Source: CAZZKG01 sp964654825
Lineage (GTDB): Bacteria; Gemmatimonadota; CAZMKB01
Direction: 5' to 3'
Assembly: GCA_964654825.1 (NCBI GenBank)
Contig: CAZZKG010000109.1
Span: forward strand, 1 to 7,861
DNA length: 7,861 nt
The position numbers were made by a program, and so were the translations under genes. This document shows positions 1-6,730 of the stretch, in pieces (positions within the stretch are counted from its first letter, which is position 1; each line of letters opens with the position of its first letter). The notes under the pieces were generated by a model. It saw only the letters and a program-made list of their open reading frames with translations, made no database searches and was not told the DNA's origin.

Positions 1-307
1 CCAACACGCGTTGCAGCCCCTTCGCACTGGCTTCATTCTTCTGGCTGGTCACCCCCCAGATCGCTCGAAACCACATCGTCAGCGGCAACCGAGATCTCTC
101 AAATATCGTCCCCGCCTTGACCGAAACCTGATACTCACACTCCGCGCATGTAGACAGACCTCTTTTCGTGATCCAGGCCTTCGTACCTCCACACCGTGGA
201 CATACAAAACCATCGGGCCAACGCAGCTGAGAAAGGTATTGCGCACAGGACTCTTCTGTAGCAAATTTGCGCTTAAGTTCTGCCAGGGTTTTTGGATATT
301 CTTCCAT
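1..307 (-). CDS. IS1595-family transposase, N-terminal part (runs off left edge)
   Basis: This is the first 102 codons of an insertion-sequence transposase, reading leftward from ATG at 307-305 and continuing beyond base 1. The translation begins MEEYPKTLAELKRKFATEES and continues with an RWPDGF stretch. A zinc ribbon follows: CPRCGG at about residues 36-41 and CAEC at 54-57. Next comes AGTIFERSRLPLTMWFRAIW, leading into TSQKNEASAKGLQRVL. This order (short helical lead, CPxCG...CxxC ribbon, AGTIFxxxRLPL..W, SQKN.xSAxGLQ) is the standard N-terminus of IS1595-type (ISXO2-like DDE) transposases. The catalytic DDE part would lie left of the window. Nothing visible is frameshifted, so the element may be intact. 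It is transcribed divergently from the sulfatase-fold gene beginning 60 bp away. No good Shine-Dalgarno sequence precedes the ATG; there is only GGGG one base away, so a start slightly elsewhere is possible. Confidence 0.88.
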   Translation of the reverse strand, partial: MEEYPKTLAELKRKFATEESCAQYLSQLRWPDGFVCPRCGGTKAWITKRGLSTCAECEYQVSVKAGTIFERSRLPLTMWFRAIWGVTSQKNEASAKGLQRVL

Positions 308-335
308 ACCCCGGTATACCACATCTTGTATCTAC

Positions 336-356
336 TGGAGTCAAGGGGATACCCCT
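336..356. repeat. Presumed outer end (terminal inverted repeat) of the IS1595-type element
   Basis: Between the transposase start and the next gene lies TGGAGTCAAGGGGATACCCCT. Its right half is a small palindrome, AGGGG-ATA-CCCCT (344-356). The position, about 50 bp upstream of the transposase start, is where the terminal repeat of an IS1595 element is expected. The partner end is outside the window, so the exact boundary and the 8-bp target duplication cannot be verified here. The boundary is inferred from position and from general familiarity with such ends. Confidence 0.4.
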
Positions 357-366
357 ATTCCCGATT

Positions 367-2220
367 ATGGGGCTGAAGAGAACTGCATTCGAAGGATTCA
401 TCGCCGGGCTCGCAATCGCCTCGACGGATGCCCTGCTCTCGACGGTAGTTGGAAAGACGGTACTCACTTTCCGGTCTCTCGCGGGGACTGTTATCCCTTT
501 CGCCATACTTACCGCAATCCTGTTCGGTTTTGTCAGGATCTGTTTCCGATTTTTTATCGCCTCCCGCAGGAGGGAGTGGGAGAAGAAGCTCCAGCCCGTT
601 TCGATGACGGCCGTTTATTTCCTTCTCATGTACCTCATCTTCGAATACTACCTGACGGGGGAGTTGCTCTCGTGGATAGACATCAACGGTACGAAAGTTT
701 CTTTCAAGATCCCCGGAGACACTGTCGGAGAACTGGGAGCGATCGTCATCAGCGCCGTCTCCGCCGTCTTTATTCACGTTTTCAGAAGGAGGATATCGCC
801 AGTCACAGGCTATGTTTCGGGTATCATGATCGCCGGGACCGTATTCCTGGTGGTGCTCACATCCACCTTCGACAACGGCTCGGCCGGGAAAAACATCCTC
901 CTCATCACCGCCGATACCCTGAGAATGGACATTCTCGGCTGTTACGGCGACCTAGGATTAGACACCCCAAACATCGACTCACTCGCCGGTGAGGGTGTCC
1001 TCTTCACACGCGCATATGCCCAGAGCAACGTGACGGCGCCTTCTCATACCTCTATCCTCACCTCTCTCTACCCACGCTCACACGGTGTCAGGTACAACGG
1101 CTTCAGACTAGATGAAGACATTACCACCATCGCTGATGTTTTGCGGGACATGGGATACCGTACAGGAGCATTCATTCACGCGTTCGTCATTGATTCCCGG
1201 TTCGGCCTCGATTCGGGATTCAATGTCTACATTGACACCTACACCGAGAAGATGTTCACAAGGAAACTGCTCTCCAAGATGGACCTCGAAGGTTTTTTCA
1301 ACAGCCACGCCTATAGTCGGGGCATGCACGTCAACGAAGAGGTCTTTCCCTGGATCATGGGCAGAGGGAAGAAGCCGTTCTTCGCATGGGTTCACTACTA
1401 TGATGCCCACAAGCCGTACAACCCACCGACTTCGTTCAGAAAGAAGTACACCAGGGGAATCCGGTCGACGCTCAGTCCATCTAATATAGACGTTCACGAG
1501 ATCAACGATGAAAGATTACACCTCTCCGACGAGGGAGTCGAACTGATCCGGGGTCTCTACAGAGGAGAAGTTTCCTACCTGGACGATGTGATCGGATTCC
1601 TCATGAGATCGCTCGAGGATGCGGGTATCATGGACAGCACACTGGTTATCTTCACGGCAGATCATGGAGAAGAACTCTTCGACAATGTGCCCCGCGCCGG
1701 CCATGCGAATATGTTGTACGAGACCGTCTTCCACGTCCCTCTCATCCTGAAGGGACCCGGCATGCCGAAAGGCAAGCGAGTCACGACCCCTGTCGAGACG
1801 AGACGGATTCCGTCTACGATCCTGGACTGGCTCGGAACCGGCAAAAAGGCGCCCTTCGAGGGTTCCAGCCTGCTCGATTGCCTGAAACTGGATTTCGATG
1901 ACCCTGTCAGGAAAGGAGAAGATCTCGCCGTTTCGGAGGCTTACACGATAAACGGTTCGGTGGGCAGTGTCGCCCTCAGGCGAGGGGGACTCAAGTACAT
2001 TCTAAAGGGTGTGCAAGACGGGGACAGCGAGTGGATATTCAGACTGGGAGGCGGGGTGCGGGAGACAATGATCGAGTCGATCGATCCCGGCACTCTCGTG
2101 TCGTTCCGGGGTCTCCTCGAATCATGGACATCGACCCACCAATCGAAAGACCTGTTGGGAAAGGTGCCGCTCGACCGGGAGGATCTGGAAAAACTGAAAA
2201 CGCTCGGATATATGCACTGA
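367..2220 (+). CDS. Membrane-anchored sulfatase/alkaline-phosphatase-fold hydrolase or transferase, Thr nucleophile
   Basis: The protein is 617 aa from ATG 367. The first ~170 residues hold about five hydrophobic segments (near 8-28, 40-63, 78-94, 117-137 and 145-165). A sulfatase-fold domain then starts with KNILLITADTLRMDILGCYG (from ~175), with metal ligand Asp183. At the nucleophile site the CxPSR motif of sulfatases reads T-A-P-S-H (Thr223 to His227). HYYDAH is at 343-348, the metal pair ADHGEE has Asp432-His433, and GHANMLYE has His446. The C-terminus ends LEKLKTLGYMH, as in many proteins of this group. In the superfamily, Cys or Ser at the nucleophile site is converted to formylglycine. 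Thr is used directly by phosphoethanolamine and glycerophosphate transferases, so a phospho- or lipid-linked substrate is at least as likely as a sulfate ester (inference). The TTG-initiated extension to 292 lies inside the IS1595 transposase and is rejected. ATG 367 itself has no Shine-Dalgarno sequence, so a few N-terminal residues or the native leader may have been lost to the insertion. Confidence 0.85.
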   Translation: MGLKRTAFEGFIAGLAIASTDALLSTVVGKTVLTFRSLAGTVIPFAILTAILFGFVRICFRFFIASRRREWEKKLQPVSMTAVYFLLMYLIFEYYLTGELLSWIDINGTKVSFKIPGDTVGELGAIVISAVSAVFIHVFRRRISPVTGYVSGIMIAGTVFLVVLTSTFDNGSAGKNILLITADTLRMDILGCYGDLGLDTPNIDSLAGEGVLFTRAYAQSNVTAPSHTSILTSLYPRSHGVRYNGFRLDEDITTIADVLRDMGYRTGAFIHAFVIDSRFGLDSGFNVYIDTYTEKMFTRKLLSKMDLEGFFNSHAYSRGMHVNEEVFPWIMGRGKKPFFAWVHYYDAHKPYNPPTSFRKKYTRGIRSTLSPSNIDVHEINDERLHLSDEGVELIRGLYRGEVSYLDDVIGFLMRSLEDAGIMDSTLVIFTADHGEELFDNVPRAGHANMLYETVFHVPLILKGPGMPKGKRVTTPVETRRIPSTILDWLGTGKKAPFEGSSLLDCLKLDFDDPVRKGEDLAVSEAYTINGSVGSVALRRGGLKYILKGVQDGDSEWIFRLGGGVRETMIESIDPGTLVSFRGLLESWTSTHQSKDLLGKVPLDREDLEKLKTLGYMH

Positions 2221-2237
2221 TCACGTTCCCCGCCTAG

Positions 2238-2357
2238 GAGCCTGTCCGAGTAACCTCTCGACGGCAGGGAATGGTAAAAATTGTTGTGTCCAGACTCTTG
2301 CTTAACTACCACATATTGTATAGCACGATGGCCGAAATGAATTACTCGGACAGGCTG
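2238..2357. mobile_element. 120-bp MITE-like element with 16-bp terminal inverted repeats and CTAG target duplication
   Basis: The left end reads GAGCCTGTCCGAGTAA (2238-2253). The right end, read on the minus strand, is CAGCCTGTCCGAGTAA (2357-2342), so the ends match at 15 of 16 positions. Both ends are flanked by the same tetranucleotide CTAG (2234-2237 and 2358-2361), which fits a 4-bp target-site duplication. The 88-bp interior has no open frame of note, so the element is non-autonomous. CTAG/YTAR targets are typical of IS5-type transposases, so mobilisation by an IS5-like element elsewhere in the genome is a reasonable inference. It sits 17 bp after the sulfatase-fold stop codon. Confidence 0.8.
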
Positions 2358-2505
2358 CTAGACAGTGTAAAAGTGACGGCCGAATAGATTACAGATATGA
2401 AACCGGTTGGTCCGAGCACCCCTGCGTGCCTCCAGACCGCTTGAGACAAAACACCTCCGGGGGGAGTCGTGCCGGTTGACCTTCCTCACCCTTTGCTATC
2501 CCGGA

Positions 2506-2712
2506 TTGCTCGATCACCCGCCCACCGTGACGGATCTTCTCGTACCGGGCATCCAGATACACATGGGGGTGTTCGCCCAGTGGGCGCTCCCGAAACTCTT
2601 GCATCTGCTCATCCAGCTCACGGCTCAGGCGGGAGACCTGGCTCGAAGATATCTCCATCCCACAAAGAAACTCCGTGATCTCCAATACCTCACCGCTCCT
2701 GACAGCCCATTG
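2506..2712 (-). pseudogene. IS256/Mutator-family transposase remnant
   Basis: Read on the minus strand from 2712, the frame gives QWAVRSGEVLEITEFLCGME, then ISSSQVSRLSRELDEQMQEF, RERPL, HVYLDARYEKIR and GGRV. This is the central part of an IS256-type (Transposase_mut) protein: the SSQVSRL..LDE..EFR.RPL block followed by YxxLDAxYxKxRxGGRV. The Asp in LDARY (codon 2553-2551) corresponds to the first catalytic acid of the DDE triad. An in-frame TGA at 2715-2713 closes the frame upstream. Downstream of GGRV the similarity fades, so both the N-terminus and the second and third catalytic residues are missing. Only about 69 codons of a roughly 400-codon gene remain. It cannot be functional. The sequence GTGTAAAAGTGACGGC near 2366-2381 may be what is left of the element's 3' end, but this is a guess. 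Confidence 0.8.
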
Positions 2713-2889
2713 TCAATCAAGACCACACAAACCTCACGCAATATTTTATCTTCTACTTCGTGGGTCTCGGTGACATCCTCCTTTCTCTTCCTTTGATCGG
2801 AACACGAAAGGAAAACATTGTGACCCACATGCCACCCGTCAACCCCTAAAACGAAATATAAATTACAGAAATAAATATACGCTGCCTGA

Positions 2890-3063
2890 AAATACACTGC
2901 GGAGCTGAAGGTCACTATTTTGAGAGAGCATTTGAAGAACAGGGTCTCAGTGTCCGAGTTATGCGAGAAGTACGGGATCCATCCGAATGTTCTATACAAA
3001 TGGGAGAAGCAGCAGTTAGAAGGAGCGTTGGAGTCATTTTCACATGAGGAGAAAATCAATGAG
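2890..3063 (+). pseudogene. IS3/IS66-type OrfA helix-turn-helix transposase remnant
   Basis: The frame after an in-frame TGA (2887-2889) reads KYTAELKVTILREHLKNR, then VSVSELCEKYGIHPNVLYKW, then EKQQLEGALESFSHEEK. This is the classic start of a transposase OrfA of the HTH_Tnp_1 type: a K-Y-T-x-E-x-K lead, the SELCEKYGIHPNxxYxW recognition helix, and KxxLEGALESF. The genuine start codon has been lost, because the stop sits where the Met and basic lead should be. The usual coiled-coil region and OrfB are absent. The frame stays open to 3225, but the tail after about 3063 no longer resembles OrfA. A start at TTG 2920 is possible on paper but would remove the first helix, so I treat this as a relic rather than a gene. 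It points the opposite way to the adjacent IS256 remnant, so the two come from different elements. Confidence 0.72.
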
Positions 3064-3143
3064 AGATATCGAAACATCCATGTCGTCTTATCCTCCTTCT
3101 ATCTAGATCCAACCTTGATGGTCAGAGGATATCATGTCGGTCA

Positions 3144-3161
3144 TCACACCCTGAGGTGTGA
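3144..3161. other. Short perfect stem-loop
   Basis: TCACACC (3144-3150) and GGTGTGA (3155-3161) are perfectly complementary around a CTGA loop. There is no T-run after it on either strand, so it does not look like an intrinsic terminator. It could be an operator-like site or part of a decayed mobile-element end; no function can be assigned. Confidence 0.35.
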
Positions 3162-3241
3162 CAGGGAGAGAGAGGAAATGAGCGGTGAAAAAAGCGAATT
3201 TTACTTGACAATCCTCGGTGAATGAGGTAACATATTTTTAG

Positions 3242-3261
3242 AACCAACTGACTTGTTGGTT
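3242..3261. other. Stem-loop upstream of the VCBS protein gene
   Basis: AACCAAC (3242-3248) pairs with GTTGGTT (3255-3261) around the 6-nt loop TGACTT. It lies about 65 bp before the start codon of the next gene, in what should be its leader or promoter zone. The bases after it (TCTCC) are not a proper T-run, so a terminator is doubtful. A role in transcription start or in the leader of the downstream gene is possible but unproven. Confidence 0.35.
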
Positions 3262-3312
3262 TCTCCATTCTCCCCCGCTCTTTCGTTCGTGGAACCACTT
3301 TTTCATTATCAA

Positions 3313-3320
3313 AGGGGGTG
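3313..3320 (+). promoter_or_regulatory. Ribosome binding site of the VCBS protein gene
   Basis: The string AGGGGGTG ends 5 nt before ATG 3326 and is a strong Shine-Dalgarno match. It supports this start, which also gives a well-formed signal peptide. It is the clearest ribosome binding site in the window. Confidence 0.75.
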
Positions 3321-3325
3321 AAAAG

Positions 3326-6307
3326 ATGAAGATTTCACCGTTTGCTTCATCCCTGGTTTTTTCTCTCTGCCTGATCCTCCTCATCCCCCCAACTATTACC
3401 ATGGCATCACGAAGGATCTTCTGGCCCGTCAGTGGCTACTACCAATTATTCGATGTCTCCAATCTCGTGACAGCCGATGTCAATGGAGACGGTCGCCGGG
3501 ATGTCATATCGGGAAGCTGGGCTAGTTTCGGTTATTCTTCATCCGTTAGGGATGCTCTCGCCAACTACCTCATCGGAAACGACCAGTCTGGATTCGAGTC
3601 GAAACAATTTGTGAAAAAGATGAAGAATCCTTACGATGTGGACTATTATGTCAGGGAACTTCACGCGTGTGAAGTGAATGCAGATGGGCTCGATGACATC
3701 ATCGCGAAGATCGCCTATCAAGAACCGTACTATTATTCCAATGTGATTATCAGTATCTTCCAGGGGGATGAACGCAGAGCACTCAAGAAGAGGAAGCGCA
3801 TCTTGGAATCCGGAGGAAATGCTAGTATCTCATGCGTCGATCAGTTCACAGAAGATACAAAGTCTGATTTCATCATCGTGCAGGTTTACATGTACCATGA
3901 GACGAGGCCCGATTTTCGAGTGAATCTCTACAGTTCCGAAGATGAGAGGTTGCACCGTCTCGTATATTACGAAAACTACGACATACTCTCGTTGACGTCG
4001 GGAGATGGAGACAATGACGGGGACAACGATCTCTTCATCATCATAGGGCAGGAGGGAAAAAGACCGAGGATGGATATTTATCTCAATGACGGAACAGGAA
4101 ATTTTTCGTATCATAACGGGCCTTCCATGCCACAACAGAGGTTTTCGGGAGTCTACGATGGCGACGTGAATAAAGATGGAAATCTCGATCTTCTCATCCT
4201 CGGAGATCGTGGTTTCAAAATCTACCTTGGTGAAGGGAATGGCTCCTTCATCGATGGAGGGAACTTCGCGACGGTCCTCCTCGGTTCCGATATCAACTTA
4301 TTCCTTGAGGACATCGATGGTGACGGAGACGACGATGTCGTACAATTTACGTCCTTGGGCGGGGGGAAGTTGAGGGTGAGACTGGGTGACCCTGAGAATC
4401 CGATGGAGACTACCTATCTCTATGAGAATGTTGCTGGCAGCAACAATGTGGATATCAAGTTGGGTGATATCGACGAGGACGGTGATGAAGATATCGTCCT
4501 TGCCTATCCCTCCAATTTCTGGGAAAGTTTATCCGTAAGATTTCTTTATGGAGATGGGCAGGGTGGATTCCCGGAGGAAGACTGGATGGAAATGTCAGTG
4601 GAATCGCTGAGAGGAACGATTCCGAGGCAAATAGTGCTCGATGATGTCAACAGCGATGGGCATCTCGACATTCTCCTCAATATTCAGATCTCATTTGAAG
4701 AGGATGCTCACGTCCTGATCATGTATGGAGATGGAAAGGGGAATTTCGCCGATACACCCATGGTCGAAGATGTCCAATCGCCCGGCCCTCCGGTCATGGC
4801 GGACTTCGATGGGGATGGGAGCGTAGATATGGTCGTGTCGAACTCCGACTCGAGTGTTGTTTCACTGTTCAGAGGCAGCGGTGACGGATCCTTCTTCAAA
4901 GTGGAAGACATCCAGACCGGGAACCTACCGATTCTCTCGATGAGTTACGACTTCAACGGAGACGGTCTCCCTGATGAGGTGGTATCGAATGAAGGTGATG
5001 GAACCCTCTCCGTTTTACTTGGAGATTCACTCTCCCTCCTTGCCTCCGCAGGGAATTATGATGTGGGATCTCTCCCGGGGAGGGCTCTGGCGGACTACGT
5101 GACGCAGGACGATGATCTGGATATCGTCCTTGCCTGCCGCGGAGAAAACAAAATTGTGGTCTTAGAAGGAGATGGGGAAGGGGGTTTCGAACCTCTCTTC
5201 GAGATGACGGTGGAGGGTGAATACGTGGGTCTCGATCTTGCCGATCTCGATGTCGACGGCGACGTCGATATGGTTGTTGCAGACGGGGAGAGGGGGAGAT
5301 TGGTCATCTTTCTGGGAGACGGTACCGGTCTATTCAATTTTCATGTGAGTTATCCTCTCGGGGTGGATCTCAGTCCTCCGACGATCGTCGATGTCAACGA
5401 GGATCCCTATCCCGATGTTATCTTGTCAGATCCTACCAACAAGAATGTTTCCGTTTTCATCGGGAAGGGAGATGGGACTTTCAGGAAGAGGGAGATCGAG
5501 GCATCGTCCGGAATCACCCCCCCCGTGACCGGAGATGTAAACGACGATGGGAATCTGGATCTCATTGTCACGAAACCCATCATCACTTGGGGCACCTTGG
5601 CCTCCACGGTGGTCGTATTACTGGGGGATGGGAGTGGAGGCTTATGGGAGAGCTGGAGGTTCAGACGCCATGATACCCCGATTCTCACTCCTCCAGTCCT
5701 CGTCGATCTCGACCGGGACGACAATCTGGATCTGGTATTTCCTTCGACGAACAACATCTATGTTTTTCTCGGCGATGGGCAGGGGAAATTCGTAGAAGCG
5801 GGTGAGTACAGAGTGGGCGAGAATCCGTGGGCTCCGGTTCCGTGCGATATAGATGCCGATGGTGATATGGACCTTGTCGTATCCAACGAAAATAGTGACG
5901 ACATCGCTATCCTGCTCAATTCATACACCGTAGCCGATGTCAAGATCCTCGAACCGCATTGCATTCTGGGGCTGAATGGAAGGACATGGTTCGAAGTTCG
6001 TGTGAGAAACAGGTCGGGGAGAGACCTCGCTGTCGAGGGGTTCACTAGGGTGAAGTGCTTCGGTGGGGAGTGGAAACCTCTTTCCCGCCCCTTCGAACTT
6101 GATCTCCCGCCGTGGGGAGAGGAGAGGCTCACTATGGAGTGTGTCATTCCCGACTATGTCGCCGGACATGACTACATAATCGAGGCCCTCATCGGTGAAT
6201 CGGGTGAGGAAGTCCCTCTGGATAGGAATGCCGCCGTCGTCTCGGACTGCCGTTTCATCGAGAAACGTGTGAAGAAAAAGAAATGTCTCGGTTGTCACTC
6301 GAGGTGA
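3326..6307 (+). CDS. Secreted VCBS/FG-GAP repeat beta-propeller protein
   Basis: The protein is 993 aa. A signal peptide is evident: MK, a hydrophobic core at about 10-24, and T-M-A/S with cleavage near residue 27. From there to about 865 it is built of some 16 repeats spaced about 48-65 residues. Each has a D-x-[DN]-x-D-G-x-x-D-[LIV] calcium-type loop and, in most blades, a LLGDGxGxF-like strand. Loops start near 51, 116, 171 (degenerate), 227, 280, 329, 381, 440, 493, 542, 592 (degenerate), 641, 689, 737, 794 and 841. Clear examples are DVNGDGRRD, DIDGDGDDD, DVNSDGHLD and DIDADGDMD. Sixteen blades fit two consecutive 7- or 8-bladed propellers. Residues ~868-980 resemble an Ig-like/CARDB-type domain. 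Such proteins are exported and often act in adhesion or ligand binding; no catalytic motif is visible. The tail is basic (KKKK) and ends in CLGCH at 987-991, a CXXCH match. No standard C-terminal sorting signal is seen. Confidence 0.9.
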   Translation: MKISPFASSLVFSLCLILLIPPTITMASRRIFWPVSGYYQLFDVSNLVTADVNGDGRRDVISGSWASFGYSSSVRDALANYLIGNDQSGFESKQFVKKMKNPYDVDYYVRELHACEVNADGLDDIIAKIAYQEPYYYSNVIISIFQGDERRALKKRKRILESGGNASISCVDQFTEDTKSDFIIVQVYMYHETRPDFRVNLYSSEDERLHRLVYYENYDILSLTSGDGDNDGDNDLFIIIGQEGKRPRMDIYLNDGTGNFSYHNGPSMPQQRFSGVYDGDVNKDGNLDLLILGDRGFKIYLGEGNGSFIDGGNFATVLLGSDINLFLEDIDGDGDDDVVQFTSLGGGKLRVRLGDPENPMETTYLYENVAGSNNVDIKLGDIDEDGDEDIVLAYPSNFWESLSVRFLYGDGQGGFPEEDWMEMSVESLRGTIPRQIVLDDVNSDGHLDILLNIQISFEEDAHVLIMYGDGKGNFADTPMVEDVQSPGPPVMADFDGDGSVDMVVSNSDSSVVSLFRGSGDGSFFKVEDIQTGNLPILSMSYDFNGDGLPDEVVSNEGDGTLSVLLGDSLSLLASAGNYDVGSLPGRALADYVTQDDDLDIVLACRGENKIVVLEGDGEGGFEPLFEMTVEGEYVGLDLADLDVDGDVDMVVADGERGRLVIFLGDGTGLFNFHVSYPLGVDLSPPTIVDVNEDPYPDVILSDPTNKNVSVFIGKGDGTFRKREIEASSGITPPVTGDVNDDGNLDLIVTKPIITWGTLASTVVVLLGDGSGGLWESWRFRRHDTPILTPPVLVDLDRDDNLDLVFPSTNNIYVFLGDGQGKFVEAGEYRVGENPWAPVPCDIDADGDMDLVVSNENSDDIAILLNSYTVADVKILEPHCILGLNGRTWFEVRVRNRSGRDLAVEGFTRVKCFGGEWKPLSRPFELDLPPWGEERLTMECVIPDYVAGHDYIIEALIGESGEEVPLDRNAAVVSDCRFIEKRVKKKKCLGCHSR

Positions 6308-6364
6308 AGAGACCATCCACACGACCCCTTCGAAAAGAGGGATGAAGCGATGTGTCGAAAGTGA

Positions 6365-6730
6365 ATCGTTGTTCTCTCTGTCCCATGGGTACTTACATTC
6401 TCGGAGATAGAGCGGATCATTGAGGCACCACTACCACCGAGGGCCGCACAGTATCCGGCATTCTGGTCCACCGGCAATTACCTCGCAAGGATTCTCAAGG
6501 AAGGAGGATGGCGCGCCAGAGCCGATCTGAAACGCCGAGTCGTGGAGTTCAGACGAAGTGCCGCCTCGGCATCTGAGGGAGCCGGCAAAGTGCCGGCAAC
6601 AAGAACGGCCAAGTTGAGCAAGCCCACAGGCCACATCCCCGATCTTGTACTTGTCGGCTGCGTGAAATCCAAGCGTATGGGTCGCCATCGGGCACGCGAT
6701 CTATATACCTCGACAAGATCCGGCTCGTGA
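6365..6730 (+). pseudogene. Decayed DUF7662-DUF6884 fusion gene
   Basis: An uninterrupted frame follows TGA 6362-6364 but contains no ATG, GTG or TTG until GTG 6542. Its first half reads LTFSEIERIIEAPLPPRAAQ, then YPAFWSTGNYLARILKEGGW and RARADLKRRVVEFRR. This resembles the DUF7662 pattern (LSFxEIExILGxPLPxSAxxxxxWW...AWLxAGWxVxxVDLxxxxVxFxR). The second half, IPDLVLVGCVKSKRMGRHRA followed by RDLYTS, matches the opening of DUF6884-type domains (VGLVGCVKxKxxxPAPAxDLYxSPLF). The frame then ends abruptly (TRSGS, stop at 6728-6730). The DUF7662 start codon and the first ~20 residues are missing, and all of DUF6884 after DLYTS is lost. It is therefore a broken gene at both ends. Family assignments come from remembered motif patterns. 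The function of the parent family is not established. Confidence 0.65.

Noticed and set aside
292..366. N-terminal extension of the sulfatase-fold protein from TTG 292
   Set aside because: It lies in the IS1595 end and antisense to the transposase start, and is Pro/Gly-rich with no family resemblance. ATG 367 begins the hydrophobic N-terminus.
267..992. Long plus-strand frame overlapping the start of the sulfatase-fold gene
   Set aside because: The product is rich in Arg, His and Pro with no domain character, and it is a shifted reading of a clear coding region.
2407..2796. 129-codon plus-strand frame
   Set aside because: It is antisense to the IS256 transposase remnant, which has real family motifs.
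2625..3077. 150-codon minus-strand frame across the transposon remnants
   Set aside because: It crosses the IS256 relic out of frame and runs antisense to the OrfA relic. The translation is low in recognisable motifs, so it is not a gene.
4000..5900. Periodic GATGG/GACGG-type DNA repeats suggesting a tandem repeat array
   Set aside because: The periodicity follows the Asp-Gly-rich calcium loops of the VCBS repeats. DNA-level identity between units is low, so there is no CRISPR or satellite array.
6581..6597. GCCGGC repeated around AAAGT, a possible terminator hairpin
   Set aside because: It lies inside the open DUF7662-DUF6884 frame, has no following T-run, and GCCGGC is self-complementary, so pairing here is cheap.
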